This document shows, one piece after another, positions 15,743-24,417 of a stretch of 44,805 nt of DNA (position 1 is the stretch's first letter; every line of letters starts with the position of its first letter). The position numbers and the translations under genes are program-made. The notes below the pieces were generated by a model. That model made no database searches. It was not told the DNA's origin and saw only the letters and a program-made list of their open reading frames with translations. Origin of the DNA: Oscillibacter sp. (lineage in GTDB: Bacteria > Bacillota > Clostridia > Oscillospirales > Oscillospiraceae); assembly GCA_017446225.1 (NCBI GenBank), contig JAFSRH010000001.1, positions 1-44,805 on the forward strand. Reading direction: 5' to 3'.

Positions 15743-17011
15743 ATGGCATTTATCGACAAGGCACAAATCACGGTCAGGGCCGGGAACGGCGGCAACGGCG
15801 CGGTCGCGTTCCACCGTGAAAAGTACGTGGCGGCGGGCGGACCGGACGGCGGGGACGGCGGAAAAGGCGGCTCCGTCATCCTCCGCGCGGACGGGAATTT
15901 GTCCACGCTGATGGACTTCCGTTACCGCCGCCACTACGCCGCCGAAAACGGCGCGGACGGTCAGGGCGGACGCAAGTCCGGCAAGGACGGCGCGGACTTG
16001 TTGATCCGCGTCCCGCGCGGGACACTCGTCCGGGACGCCGAAAGCGGACAGATTATGAAAGACCTTTCCGATGATACGCCGTGGACGCTCTGCCGGGGCG
16101 GCCGGGGCGGCTGGGGCAACGCGCATTTCGCCACCCCGACCCGTCAGGCCCCGCGCTTTGCGAAAAGCGGCCTGCCCGGGGAGACACGGGAAGTCGTTCT
16201 GGAACTGAAACTGCTGGCGGACGTGGGCCTGATTGGCTTCCCGAACGTGGGCAAGTCCACGCTGTTGAGCGTGCTGTCGAAGGCGCGGCCCAAAATCGCC
16301 AACTATCCCTTTACGACCCTGTCCCCGAACTTGGGCGTAGTGGAGACGGACGGCGGCGGGTTCGTCATGGCCGATATCCCCGGACTGATCGAGGGGGCCA
16401 GCGAGGGGATCGGGCTGGGACATGACTTCCTCCGCCACGTGGACCGGTGCCGGCTGCTGGTCCATGTCCTTGACGCGGCGGGCAGTGAGGGACGCGACCC
16501 CGCGGCCGATTTTGACGCCGTCAACGCGGAGTTGTCGCGTTACAGTCCCGCGCTGGCCGCGCGTCCGCAGATTGTCGCGGCGAACAAGGCCGACTTGTTA
16601 CAGGACCCCTCCGCGCTGGACCCGCTCCGCGCGAAGGCGGACGCGCTGGGCTTCCCGCTCTTCCTGATTTCCGCCGCCACTCATCAGGGTGTCCGGGAAC
16701 TGTTGCGGGAGATTCTCCGCGTCCTTCCCACGCTCCCGCCCGTGAGGGTGTACGAACCGGAATACGTCCCGCCCGCGCCGGAGACCAACGCCGCCCCGGA
16801 AATCCGCCGCCGGGACGATGGCGCGTGGGTCGTGGAAGGCGCGTGGCTGGAACGCCTGATGGCCGATATCAACTTTGCCGATTACGAGAGCCGGATGTAC
16901 TTTGACCGCGCGCTCCGTCAGGCGGGGTTGTACGAGCGTTTGGAGGCGCTGGGCATTGAGGACGGGGACACGGTGTCCTTGTACGGTTTCGAGTTCGAGT
17001 ATTGGAGGTAA
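15743..17011 (+). CDS. obgE: Obg GTPase (ribosome assembly)
   Basis: Essential GTPase acting in 50S maturation and stress signalling. The 422-residue product has the glycine-rich Obg fold (about 1-156; AGNGGNGAVAFHREKY, GPDGGDGG), a GTPase domain with P-loop GFPNVGKST near 163-171, DIPGLIEGA as the G3 region and NKAD as G4, and a C-terminal OCT domain (about 345-422) ending GFEFEYWR. ATG at 15743 is preceded by AGGAGGGG. First gene of obgE-tsaE-tsaB-upp. Confidence 0.97.
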   Translation: MAFIDKAQITVRAGNGGNGAVAFHREKYVAAGGPDGGDGGKGGSVILRADGNLSTLMDFRYRRHYAAENGADGQGGRKSGKDGADLLIRVPRGTLVRDAESGQIMKDLSDDTPWTLCRGGRGGWGNAHFATPTRQAPRFAKSGLPGETREVVLELKLLADVGLIGFPNVGKSTLLSVLSKARPKIANYPFTTLSPNLGVVETDGGGFVMADIPGLIEGASEGIGLGHDFLRHVDRCRLLVHVLDAAGSEGRDPAADFDAVNAELSRYSPALAARPQIVAANKADLLQDPSALDPLRAKADALGFPLFLISAATHQGVRELLREILRVLPTLPPVRVYEPEYVPPAPETNAAPEIRRRDDGAWVVEGAWLERLMADINFADYESRMYFDRALRQAGLYERLEALGIEDGDTVSLYGFEFEYWR

Positions 17012-17019
17012 GGCGCGGC

Positions 17020-17460
17020 ATGGAGTATCTTTCCCACAGCGAAGAGGAGACGGAAGCCATAGCGGCGGAACTGTCCCGGCACGTGCGGGCGGGGAACGTC
17101 ATTGCCTTCCGGGGCGGTCTGGGGATGGGCAAGACGGCGTTTGTGCGCGGCCTTGCCCGGGGCTTGGGCTACCCGGGACGCGTGACCAGTCCAACGTTTA
17201 CGATTGTGAACGAGTACGAGGGCGGCCGCCTGCCGCTGTTCCACTTTGACCTGTACCGGCTCAACGGCGCCGGGGAACTGCTGGATCTGGGCTGGGACGA
17301 GTATCAGGAACGCGGGGGCGTGTGCGCGGTGGAGTGGAGCGAACAGGCCCCGGAACTGTTCGGGCGCGGGACCATGCGCGTCACGCTCGAACGCGGGCCG
17401 GACGGCGATGCATCCCGCCGCGTCACGATCGCCAATCCGGAAGAGGGCGCGCCGGGATGA
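17020..17460 (+). CDS. tsaE: tRNA threonylcarbamoyladenosine biosynthesis ATPase TsaE
   Basis: P-loop ATPase that turns over the TsaB-TsaD complex in making t6A37 on ANN-decoding tRNAs. The 146-residue product has Walker A GGLGMGKT at residues 32-39, SPTFTIVNEYEG near 56 and HFDLYRL near 76, all family signatures. The ATG at 17020 is preferred over an in-frame one inside the obgE end because GGAGG is 11 nt upstream. It starts 8 bp after obgE and overlaps tsaB by 4 bp. tsaD and rimI, often in this cluster, are not in the window. Confidence 0.95.
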   Translation: MEYLSHSEEETEAIAAELSRHVRAGNVIAFRGGLGMGKTAFVRGLARGLGYPGRVTSPTFTIVNEYEGGRLPLFHFDLYRLNGAGELLDLGWDEYQERGGVCAVEWSEQAPELFGRGTMRVTLERGPDGDASRRVTIANPEEGAPG

Positions 17461-18176
17461 GAATTTTCGCGCTGGAAACGTCCGCGCGGGCGGTGTCCGT
17501 GGCGGCAACGGAAAACGGAAACGTGCTCGCCTCCGCCTTTCAGGACACCGGCCTGACCCACAGTCGAACGCTCATGCCGCTGGCCGAAAGCCTCCTGCAA
17601 GGAATCGGCCTGACGCCCCGTGACATGGACGCGTTCGCGGTGGCGGCGGGTCCGGGTTCGTTTACGGGCATCCGAATCGGCGTTGCGGCGGCAAAGGGAC
17701 TGGCGTTCGGCGCGGAACGTCCGGCCGTGGGCGTGTCCACGTTGGCGGCGATAGCGCGGAATGTCGCCGTTTTCGATGGGCTGGTTGTCGCGGCCATGGA
17801 CGCCCGCCGCGAACAGATTTACGAGGCCGCGTTCCGTACGAATGACGGTACGCTCCGCCGCCTGACGCCGGACCGCGCGGTGTCGCTGGCGGACTTGTCG
17901 GAGGAACTGCGCGGCGAAACGCTGCCGATACTCGTTGTGGGGGACGGCGCCGGACTTTGCGCCGGGTACCTCAACGCGCACGGGGTCGCGTGCCGGACGG
18001 CCCCGCCTCATCTGGTCATGCAGAACGCGGTCTCGGTGGCGCTGGAGGCGGAGACCATGCCCGAAAGAGAATTTGTCTCCGCGCAGGATTTGCGTCCCGT
18101 ATATCTGCGTCCGCCGCAGGCCGTGACGTTGAAGGAACGTATGGACAGGAACGTTAGAAAGGAGCGCAAGCCATGA
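17457..18176 (+). CDS. tsaB: t6A biosynthesis protein TsaB
   Basis: ASKHA-fold pseudo-enzyme that pairs with TsaD in t6A synthesis. The 239-residue product opens [16 protein letters not shown] and carries [26 protein letters not shown], the diagnostic TsaB stretch, near residues 60-85. The start overlaps the tsaE stop as ATGA and the stop overlaps the upp ATG the same way, so all three are probably translationally coupled. The C-terminal region is variable and ends in a basic tail. Confidence 0.95.
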   Translation: MRIFALETSARAVSVAATENGNVLASAFQDTGLTHSRTLMPLAESLLQGIGLTPRDMDAFAVAAGPGSFTGIRIGVAAAKGLAFGAERPAVGVSTLAAIARNVAVFDGLVVAAMDARREQIYEAAFRTNDGTLRRLTPDRAVSLADLSEELRGETLPILVVGDGAGLCAGYLNAHGVACRTAPPHLVMQNAVSVALEAETMPEREFVSAQDLRPVYLRPPQAVTLKERMDRNVRKERKP

Positions 18177-18808
18177 ACAAAGAAACCCTGCATATCATTG
18201 AACATCCGTTGCTGGCGCACAAGATGAGCATTCTTCGCGACAAAAACACCAGCGTCAAGGACTTCCGCGAACTGGTCTCGGAAGTCGGCATGCTCATCAC
18301 TTACGAGGCCACGCGGAACCTGCCTCTGACTACGAAAACCGTAGAGACGCCGCTGTGTACGGCGGAAGTTCCCACGCTCAAGGGCAAGAAATTCGCGGTT
18401 GTGCCGATTCTGCGCGCCGGTTTGGGACTGGTTGACGGCGTGCTCCGGATGGTGCCAAGCGCCCGCGTGGGACATATCGGGATGTACCGGGACGAGAAAA
18501 CCTTACAGCCCCATGTCTACTTCTGCAAAATGCCCAAGGACATTGCCGAACGGAATATTCTGGTCGTAGACCCCATGCTGGCCACCGGCGGAAGCGCGTC
18601 CGCGGCCATTGCGGAGATGAAGAAACGGGGCTGTCGAAACATTAAGTTGATGGTACTTCTGGCCGCGCCGGAGGGCGTGGAGCGTATCCAGCAGGACCAC
18701 CCGGACGTGGAAATTTACTGCGGCGCGTTGGACAAGGGCCTGAACGAACACGGCTACATTCTGCCCGGTCTGGGCGATGCCGGGGATCGTATTTTCGGGA
18801 CCAAATAA
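18173..18808 (+). CDS. upp: Uracil phosphoribosyltransferase
   Basis: Pyrimidine salvage enzyme converting uracil and PRPP to UMP. The 211-residue product has [21 protein letters not shown] at its start, [12 protein letters not shown] near 85-96, the PRPP loop [12 protein letters not shown] near 130 and the C-terminal [22 protein letters not shown] uracil-binding loop. Length is typical. AAAGGAG lies 8 nt before the ATG, itself inside the end of tsaB. Last gene of the obgE operon. Confidence 0.97.
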   Translation: MNKETLHIIEHPLLAHKMSILRDKNTSVKDFRELVSEVGMLITYEATRNLPLTTKTVETPLCTAEVPTLKGKKFAVVPILRAGLGLVDGVLRMVPSARVGHIGMYRDEKTLQPHVYFCKMPKDIAERNILVVDPMLATGGSASAAIAEMKKRGCRNIKLMVLLAAPEGVERIQQDHPDVEIYCGALDKGLNEHGYILPGLGDAGDRIFGTK

Positions 18809-18813
18809 GGAAG

Positions 18814-18842
18814 GTCCGGACAGGCCCGTAACCTGTCCGGAC
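18814..18842. terminator. Bidirectional terminator between upp and spoIIR
   Basis: Eleven-bp perfect stem GTCCGGACAGG / CCTGTCCGGAC with a 7-nt loop, followed by TTTTTC on the plus strand. Confidence 0.9.
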
Positions 18843-18846
18843 TTTT

Positions 18847-19461
18847 TCACTCCGTCCGCAATTTCTGCCGGAGCCTCTCCCAGCATTCCACGGCGCGGAA
18901 TTTCAGGACACAGGCCGTATTTTTCCGCCGTATGAGTCCGATTTCTTCCGCCGTAAAGTCTCCGGACACCGTCTCCGCGCCGCAGAGCGGGGGAAACACC
19001 ACGCACCACCAGTTTTGACCGGCTCCGTCCCCGATGACGGCGCGCAAGGCGAGATAGTGCCCGGCGGGAAGCGCGAAGGTGTCATAGCGGCGCGTGGGAA
19101 ACTCGGTCTCCCGGAGTTCGAGCGTCACGGGACAGGCACAGCCGCAGTCGGAGAGCGTCCGCCGGACGCCGTCCGCCAGTTCCGGCAGATACGCGTCAAG
19201 AAGCGTTTCCATTTCCGCGCGCGTCCGGGCGCGTTCCAGAAGCGGCGCGGTGTCGGAGAGGATCCGGTCCCGGACCAGCAGTTTCACGGACTGGTCTTCC
19301 GGGGTATCGGAGTTGGCCAGCACGTGGAGCCGGATGATCTTGTCGGACAAACGCTCCTGTGTCCGAAGGGCGGCCGCGCCGCTGTTCAGAAACAGGGCCA
19401 GCAGAAACAGTCCGGCGGCCAGTAAGAGGTCTCTTTGCCTTTGTGATGTACGGGGAAGCAT
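18847..19461 (-). CDS. spoIIR: Stage II sporulation protein R
   Basis: Forespore-made exported protein that triggers processing of pro-sigma-E in the mother cell through SpoIIGA. The 204-residue product has a single N-terminal membrane/signal segment (about 12-30) and the family core IIRLHVLANSDTPEDQSVKLLVRDRIL, followed by AGHYLALRAVIGDGAGQNWWCVVFPPLC. The ATG at 19461 lies 11 nt after AAAGGA; a GTG at 19470 is an alternative start. Monocistronic. I could not identify a convincing sigma-F promoter by eye. Shows that the host forms endospores. Confidence 0.95.
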   Translation of the reverse strand: MLPRTSQRQRDLLLAAGLFLLALFLNSGAAALRTQERLSDKIIRLHVLANSDTPEDQSVKLLVRDRILSDTAPLLERARTRAEMETLLDAYLPELADGVRRTLSDCGCACPVTLELRETEFPTRRYDTFALPAGHYLALRAVIGDGAGQNWWCVVFPPLCGAETVSGDFTAEEIGLIRRKNTACVLKFRAVECWERLRQKLRTE

Positions 19462-19712
19462 AGGTAACACCGTCCTTTCCCGGGAAGTATGGACCGTCCG
19501 CGGCGGGTTTATTCACGTTCCGGCAGAATTTTCGCCGGTACTCTCAGGGGAATGCGCAATGATTGCGCCGCGCGGAACAAACAAACTACGTCACAGAGCC
19601 ATTGTCATAAGTTGCGCTTATCAAATTGAGGAGTAACCGGAACCGATTCCGCGCTTTGCGTATGGCATTACAATGAAAACGCGTCAGGCTTTCGCAGCGA
19701 AAGGAGCCGAAC

Positions 19713-20060
19713 ATGACCCCGCAGGAATTGAAAAACAGCGTTCTGCAACGGGCGATACAGGGGAAACTTGTGGAACAGCGTCCCGAAGAGGGCACGGGGG
19801 AGGAACTGTACCGGGCGATTCAGGCGGAAAAACGCCGCCTGATACAGTCCGGGAAGCTCAAAAAAGAAAAGCCTCTGCCGGAAATTACGGAGGATGAAAT
19901 CTCGTTTGAGATTCCCGACAGTTGGAAGTGGTGCAGGATTGAAAAAATGTTGATTATCGAAAGAGGCGGTTTTCCCCGTCCTATTAAGGACTATTTGATC
20001 GAAGCGGAAAACGGCGTCAACTGGATAAAAACGGAGTTTATCATAAAATGCGCCGCTTGA
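19713..20060 (+). pseudogene. Truncated type I restriction specificity subunit (hsdS fragment)
   Basis: The 115-residue reading is the start of an HsdS protein: MTPQELKNSVLQRAIQGKLVEQRPEEGTGEELY, then KKEKPLPEITEDEISFEIPDSWKWCRIE and GGFPRPIKDYL...GVNWIK, all typical of the first target-recognition domain. It stops after about 115 residues where an intact HsdS needs about 400, and no hsdM or hsdR is nearby. AAAGGAG precedes the ATG by 7 nt. This is best read as a deletion remnant of a type I system. Its AT-richer 3' part and position at the start of the accessory patch suggest horizontal origin. Confidence 0.85.
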
Positions 20061-20116
20061 CTACTTGGAATTTATTTCCATATTTATGAAACAAACGTGA
20101 CATGGCTCTTTTCAGC

Positions 20117-20145
20117 TTGCGCTTTGCCATCGTAAGAGGTATAAT
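20117..20145 (+). promoter_or_regulatory. Promoter of the antiporter gene
   Basis: TTGCGC, 17-bp spacer, TATAAT, 30 bp before the start codon. Confidence 0.75.
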
Positions 20146-20175
20146 TACGCCATCTGAGAAAAGAGGTAATGCGCT

Positions 20176-21411
20176 ATGACCGTATTATTGTCCCTGTCCA
20201 TTGCAATTTTCGCCGGACTGATGTTGACTCGCCTGCTCAACCGCTGGCGTCTGCCGGACGTGACGGCTTATCTCATAGCGGGCGTATTGATTGGCCCCTA
20301 TCTGCTCGGCGGACTTGGCATTCCGGGAGTCGGCTTTGAGGACTATGCCAGCCTGAAGAATTTGGGGCTGATTTCCGATGTGGCCTTGGGCTTTATCGCC
20401 TTCTCCATTGGGCACGAGTTTCGGGTCGCGCAACTGAAAGCGACCGGACGGCAAGCCGTTGAGGTTGGCGTACTGCAAGCCGTCATCACTACCGTCTGTG
20501 TCGACATTGCGCTTTTCCTGTTCTACGCGTTGCGCCCCGATGTTCTGTCTTTGCCCGCCGCAATCACCCTTGGAGCCATTGCCGCCGCCACCGCTCCCGC
20601 CGCCACGCTCATGGTCGTGCGCCAGTACAAGGCCAAGGGACCGCTGGTCGATTTGCTTTTGCCGATTGTCGCGCTTGACGATGCGGTAGGCCTCGCGCTT
20701 TTCGCCGTTTCCTTTGGCGTTGCCAAGGCGCTTACTTCCGGCGCGGTCGATTTTTATACTATCGTTGTCAATCCTGTTCTGGAAATCATTGGTTCCCTTC
20801 TGCTCGGCGCGCTGGCCGGTTGGGTTCTAACGAAACTCGAAAAACTGTTCCATTCCAACCGTAACCGCGTGGCCATGACTATAGGCTTCGTATTCCTGAC
20901 CGTTGCCCTCTCAAAGCTCTCCTTCCCCATCGGACCGCTGACGCAGGGCTTTTCACCGCTGCTGGTGTGCATGATGCTCGGAAGCGTCTTTTGCAACCTT
21001 TGTCCGCTGTCTGATGAGATTATGGACCGCGCTGACAAATGGTCCTCCCCGCTGATGGTCCTCTTTTTTGTGCTCTCAGGCGCGGAACTGGAACTTGGCG
21101 TGATTGCGCAGCCCGCTTCGGCGCTGGTCGGCGTTGCGTACATTCTCTCGCGCAGTTTCGGAAAATACTTCGGCGCAAGAGAATCGAGCCTTATGGCGGG
21201 CTGTGCGCCTAAGATTGTAAAGTATCTCGGCGTTACGCTTTTTCCGCAGGCGGGCGTGGCTCTTGGTATGTGCGTGACGGCCTCGGAACTGCCGGAAGAC
21301 GGGCCGCTGATTCGCAACATTGTGCTTTTCGCTGTGCTGGTTTATGAACTGGTCGGACCCGTGATGACAAAGTGGGCGTTGACCCGCGCCGGCGATATTA
21401 CGCCCAAGTAA
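20176..21411 (+). CDS. CPA2-family cation:proton antiporter
   Basis: Integral membrane Na+ or K+/H+ antiporter of the KefB/NapA type, 411 aa with about 12 hydrophobic segments. Family signs are the N-terminal LPDVTAYLIAGVLIGPYLLG, GFIAFSIGHEF near residue 78, APAATLMVVRQYKAKGPL near 140 and the ion-binding LLPIVALDDAVGLALFA near 165-180 with two adjacent aspartates. No cytoplasmic RCK/TrkA-N domain follows, so it is the short form. AAAGAGG lies 7 nt before the ATG. It is monocistronic, between the hsdS remnant and the IS remnant, and its codon use is less GC-rich than the flanking core genes. Confidence 0.92.
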   Translation: MTVLLSLSIAIFAGLMLTRLLNRWRLPDVTAYLIAGVLIGPYLLGGLGIPGVGFEDYASLKNLGLISDVALGFIAFSIGHEFRVAQLKATGRQAVEVGVLQAVITTVCVDIALFLFYALRPDVLSLPAAITLGAIAAATAPAATLMVVRQYKAKGPLVDLLLPIVALDDAVGLALFAVSFGVAKALTSGAVDFYTIVVNPVLEIIGSLLLGALAGWVLTKLEKLFHSNRNRVAMTIGFVFLTVALSKLSFPIGPLTQGFSPLLVCMMLGSVFCNLCPLSDEIMDRADKWSSPLMVLFFVLSGAELELGVIAQPASALVGVAYILSRSFGKYFGARESSLMAGCAPKIVKYLGVTLFPQAGVALGMCVTASELPEDGPLIRNIVLFAVLVYELVGPVMTKWALTRAGDITPK

Positions 21412-21597
21412 AATGAAACGGGGCTGTCTCAAAACAGGAAAATATTGGAAATCGCTGATATTTTCTGGCTAATGACGGAAAAGCCCTCAAAAACAGGAAT
21501 GATGGGAAGTTTCTCTTAAAAAAAGCGTAAAACTACCGGAGGGGCGGAAAAGCCTCTCTGGTAGTGGAGTCTATTTGCGTTGTTTCGGACGTGGGAA

Positions 21598-21923
21598 TTA
21601 CGCGCTGCCCTCTAAAAAACCGGTTGGGACGGCCAGACAGGTTCCCAAGCGTCCCGTACTCATCTTATGGAACAGTTTCAGAATATTACAGGCAATGGCC
21701 ATGCGCGTCCATTCCGCCTCAACCTTGACGTTGCCGCGCAGAAGGAAACGCCGGAAACCCATATCCTCCTTTGAAATGGCAACGCTTGCGGGAATTTTCA
21801 CTTGATATTCTCCCTCAAAGATGTTATCATCTTCCCGCGTTTTGTTAGTGTAAATGCGCATAGCTCTATCATACGCCTTCAGCCGCTTCTTTGGAAGCGG
21901 CTGTCGTATTTTTTGATTCTCCA
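21598..21923 (-). pseudogene. Transposase C-terminal fragment
   Basis: The reading frame ending at 21598 encodes AYDRAMRIYTNKTREDDNIFEG, EYQVKIPASVAISKEDMGFRRFLLRG and VEAEWTRMAIACNILKLFHKM, the C-terminal end of a DDE transposase. The catalytic N-terminal domains are absent, so it cannot be active on its own. The upstream part of the open frame (from 21923) is probably not native coding, since it crosses a 10-bp perfect hairpin. Full-length copies elsewhere could mobilise it in trans. Confidence 0.8.
21880..21914 (+). terminator. Intrinsic terminator inside the IS remnant
   Basis: CAGCCGCTTC / GAAGCGGCTG with a 4-nt loop, then TCGTATTTTTT on the plus strand. It may block transcription entering from the antiporter side. 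Confidence 0.6.
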
Positions 21924-22109
21924 TTATATTCCAGTCAGGGGCTGCCTCAACATTTTGAGACAGCCCCATGTGTGTAGTAATCGTTGGCAAAGGGAGACAG
22001 GGGCGCATTCGGAGAAGGAAAGAGACAGAAGCGCAAAAAGACCCCTATGTTTTGCACAAACGCGAGTTAAAATGTTAAAATTTCAAATTCACAAAGGACT
22101 GACAAGCGG

Positions 22110-22277
22110 TCAAGCGTTTGAGCCATACTTCATTAGGAAGCGTGGAATGGCAATAGCATTGACCGCTTTGTTCGATTCCTGTCCGATTTTCATAAGCTGT
22201 TTCAGAACCGCCAACGTCAGTTCCGAAAAATCTGCGATATTGCTCTTGCTCAAATCTAGTTCATATGTTATAGTCAT
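22110..22277 (-). CDS. Small hypothetical protein, 55 aa
   Basis: Possible small gene. ATG at 22277 has AGCAGG 8 nt upstream. The product (opening MTITYELDLSKSNIADFSEL, ending PRFLMKYGSNA) is amphipathic and helical, without a membrane segment. It lies in the AT-rich gap between the IS remnant and the CAP gene. No partner gene and no family recognised. The size and composition would suit a small regulatory or antitoxin-like protein, but nothing supports that specifically. Confidence 0.4.
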   Translation of the reverse strand: MTITYELDLSKSNIADFSELTLAVLKQLMKIGQESNKAVNAIAIPRFLMKYGSNA

Positions 22278-22368
22278 TACGTTCGCCTGCTTTCTGCGTT
22301 TTTGACCAATCACATCATACCACAGGCGATGACTTGCCAATGAAAATTTTATACATACTCCGCGCGGC

Positions 22369-22397
22369 TTGTTTTTTTTGCCGTAATCTGCTATGAT
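22369..22397 (+). promoter_or_regulatory. Promoter of the exported CAP/BspA gene pair
   Basis: TTGTTT, 17-bp spacer, TATGAT, about 55 bp before the CAP gene. Confidence 0.6.
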
Positions 22398-22453
22398 AAA
22401 ATTAGAATAGTGTATTTCCCAAAACGATTCTCATCACAAAGGAGGAATTCCAT

Positions 22454-24394
22454 ATGACCCAAACACTTTTCCGGCGCGTCCTGCTGGCCGGATGGCTGAT
22501 TCTGACGCTCTCGGCGTGGGCGTACGCGGCGCCCTGTCTCGGCGAACCGCCCCTTATGCCCACGGAAGAGGAAGCCACGCTCTATGACGGAAACGGCGTA
22601 CAGGCGGCGTCCGGCGCCAACCTCTACAGCGGGGACAAGGACCTGTCCAAACTCTCCCGTCAGGAAATCGGCGCTCTGCTCTCGGAAAGTCCGCTCACGC
22701 TCCCGGCGGAACTCTATGATGTCACGCCTTCCCTCAAGTCCCCCTACGCCCCCGGCAAACTCAAAGCGGAAGCGTTACAGGCCGCCCTCAGACGCCTGAA
22801 CGCCCTTCGGCGTATCGCCGGACTTTCTCCCGTTGCCCTTGACGACGCCCTCAACGAAAACGCGCAATACGGCGCGGTTCTGCTGGCCGTGTCCAATTTC
22901 GCGCACTCCCCCGCCCAGCCCGCCGACATGGATGACGCGTTTTATGAGAAGGGCAAGGAGGCCGCCGCTTCCAGCAACATCGCGTGGGGCTACACGCTCA
23001 CCGGCGCCGTGGACGGCTTCATGGACGATTCCGACAGCGGCAACATTAACCGCCTCGGGCACCGCCGCTGGCAGTTGAACCCCACTATGGGCAAAATCGG
23101 TTTCGGCTACGCCAACGGCCGCAGTACGGAAAAAGTATTCGACCGGAGCGCCGCCGCCGGAAATTATGACTTTGTCGCGTGGCCCGCCTCCGGCAACTTC
23201 CCCGCCGGCCTCCTTGACGCCTCACAGGCTTGGAGCGTGTCCCTGAACAAAAGCCGTTACTCCACCCCGGTACTGTCCGACTTGACGCTTACGCTCCGGC
23301 GCGGGAGCGATGGGAAAACGTGGACGTTCTCCGGCACGGACTCGTATACAGCCGCCGACTCCGGCCCGTACTTCCACGTGGATACCGGCAACTACGGCGT
23401 TTCCAACTGTATCATCTTCCGCCCGGACGGCGTACAGAGCTATGACGGAAGCTATACCGTGACCATTACGGGCCTGAAAGACAAGTCCGGCGCGAGCCTG
23501 CAAGCGTTTTCGTATCAGGTGAACTTCTTTGACGCGGGCGCGTACTCCACGGCCGTTGTCACGGGCGTGCACGCCAGCCCGTGGCGTACGCTCCACCTCA
23601 CGTCCGCCTATACGGACGCGGACACGCTCTCCAAACTGGCCGCGCTTCTGCCCCGAAGCATCGGCGTTACCACGGAGGACAACCGCTCCCTCTCCGCCGC
23701 CGTCAAAGGAGACTGGACGCTGGACCGTACCCGTCAGCGTTGGACCGCCTCTGTGGACGTCTCCGCCCTGTCTGTCAAGCTCTCTGACCCGAACGGACTG
23801 CTTCAAAGCGTCTCCGTTCCCTATGTCGTGGACGCCCAGACCGGTATTTTCACCGTCACGCCCGCAACGCCCTACAGCGGCGCCCCCGGACAGTTCCGGC
23901 TTTGGCGTTACATGATTGGTATGGACGCCGTGGAACTCTATCAGGCAACGACTTCCGGCGGCGTCAAACGTTACGACCAGAATTCCGGGAATTACAGCGT
24001 GGACGCGGAAGGCTACTGCGTCTTTTCCGTGGACGCGTGGACGGCGGGCGACTCCGGCGACTGGTACGCCGTGTACTACAATCGGGACAACCCGGGCCTG
24101 ACAGACGCCTACCTTGCCGGGGGCGAGCGTATCACGGTTCAGGACAATTTGTCCCTCTCCGAAGCGAAGATTGTCAACGGCGTTGTGTCCGTGACCGTCA
24201 ACGGCGACCCCGGGGAAGGCGCGCGGCTGTATTTCACGGCCTTTGACGTCCAGAACCGGTTTTTACGCGTGTCCGTGCTCCGGGACATATCGGTAGCCGG
24301 AACTTACGGCGCCGCGATGGACTTGAGCGGCGCGGCGAAAGTGTCGGTGTTCCTGCTGGACGCGGACTCCAGACCGCTTGCCAAAACGCGTTGA
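22454..24394 (+). CDS. Secreted CAP-domain (SCP/PR1-like) protein
   Basis: Exported 646-residue protein. A signal peptide covers about 1-25. A CAP domain spans roughly 100-220: the helix LNALRRIAGLSPVALDDALNENAQYGAVLLA, NFAHSP with a conserved His, and GHRRWQLNPTMGKIGFGYA. Beta-rich regions of unknown type follow, with GSDGKTWTFSGTDSYTAADSG and a paired DVSALSVKLSDPNG strand. The last 80 residues match the C-terminal domain of the neighbouring BspA protein and of the LRR protein at 14.5 kb. AAAGGAGGA lies 8 nt before the ATG. The next exported gene starts 23 bp after its stop, so they form an operon. CAP proteins are often host-interaction or wall-associated; substrate unknown. Confidence 0.85.
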   Translation: MTQTLFRRVLLAGWLILTLSAWAYAAPCLGEPPLMPTEEEATLYDGNGVQAASGANLYSGDKDLSKLSRQEIGALLSESPLTLPAELYDVTPSLKSPYAPGKLKAEALQAALRRLNALRRIAGLSPVALDDALNENAQYGAVLLAVSNFAHSPAQPADMDDAFYEKGKEAAASSNIAWGYTLTGAVDGFMDDSDSGNINRLGHRRWQLNPTMGKIGFGYANGRSTEKVFDRSAAAGNYDFVAWPASGNFPAGLLDASQAWSVSLNKSRYSTPVLSDLTLTLRRGSDGKTWTFSGTDSYTAADSGPYFHVDTGNYGVSNCIIFRPDGVQSYDGSYTVTITGLKDKSGASLQAFSYQVNFFDAGAYSTAVVTGVHASPWRTLHLTSAYTDADTLSKLAALLPRSIGVTTEDNRSLSAAVKGDWTLDRTRQRWTASVDVSALSVKLSDPNGLLQSVSVPYVVDAQTGIFTVTPATPYSGAPGQFRLWRYMIGMDAVELYQATTSGGVKRYDQNSGNYSVDAEGYCVFSVDAWTAGDSGDWYAVYYNRDNPGLTDAYLAGGERITVQDNLSLSEAKIVNGVVSVTVNGDPGEGARLYFTAFDVQNRFLRVSVLRDISVAGTYGAAMDLSGAAKVSVFLLDADSRPLAKTR

Positions 24395-24417
24395 TTTTGT
24401 AAAAGGAGGCTTCTATT

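Larger units (their letters stand above)
21420..21967 (-). mobile_element. Deletion derivative of an IS1182-like element with both ends intact
   Basis: A 548-bp block bounded by perfect 15-bp inverted repeats GGGGCTGTCTCAAAA (21420-21434) and TTTTGAGACAGCCCC (21953-21967). Inside is only a C-terminal transposase piece on the minus strand. The right end carries an internal near-copy of the terminal repeat (21939-21951), forming a hairpin. No clear target duplication is visible. It begins 8 bp after the antiporter stop. The family name is from the transposase tail and terminal sequence, by recollection. Confidence 0.8.

Noticed and set aside
19462-19560. Sigma-F promoter before spoIIR
   Set aside because: No pairing of a GYWTA-like -35 and GGNRANAHTW-like -10 at the right distance could be made without several mismatches.
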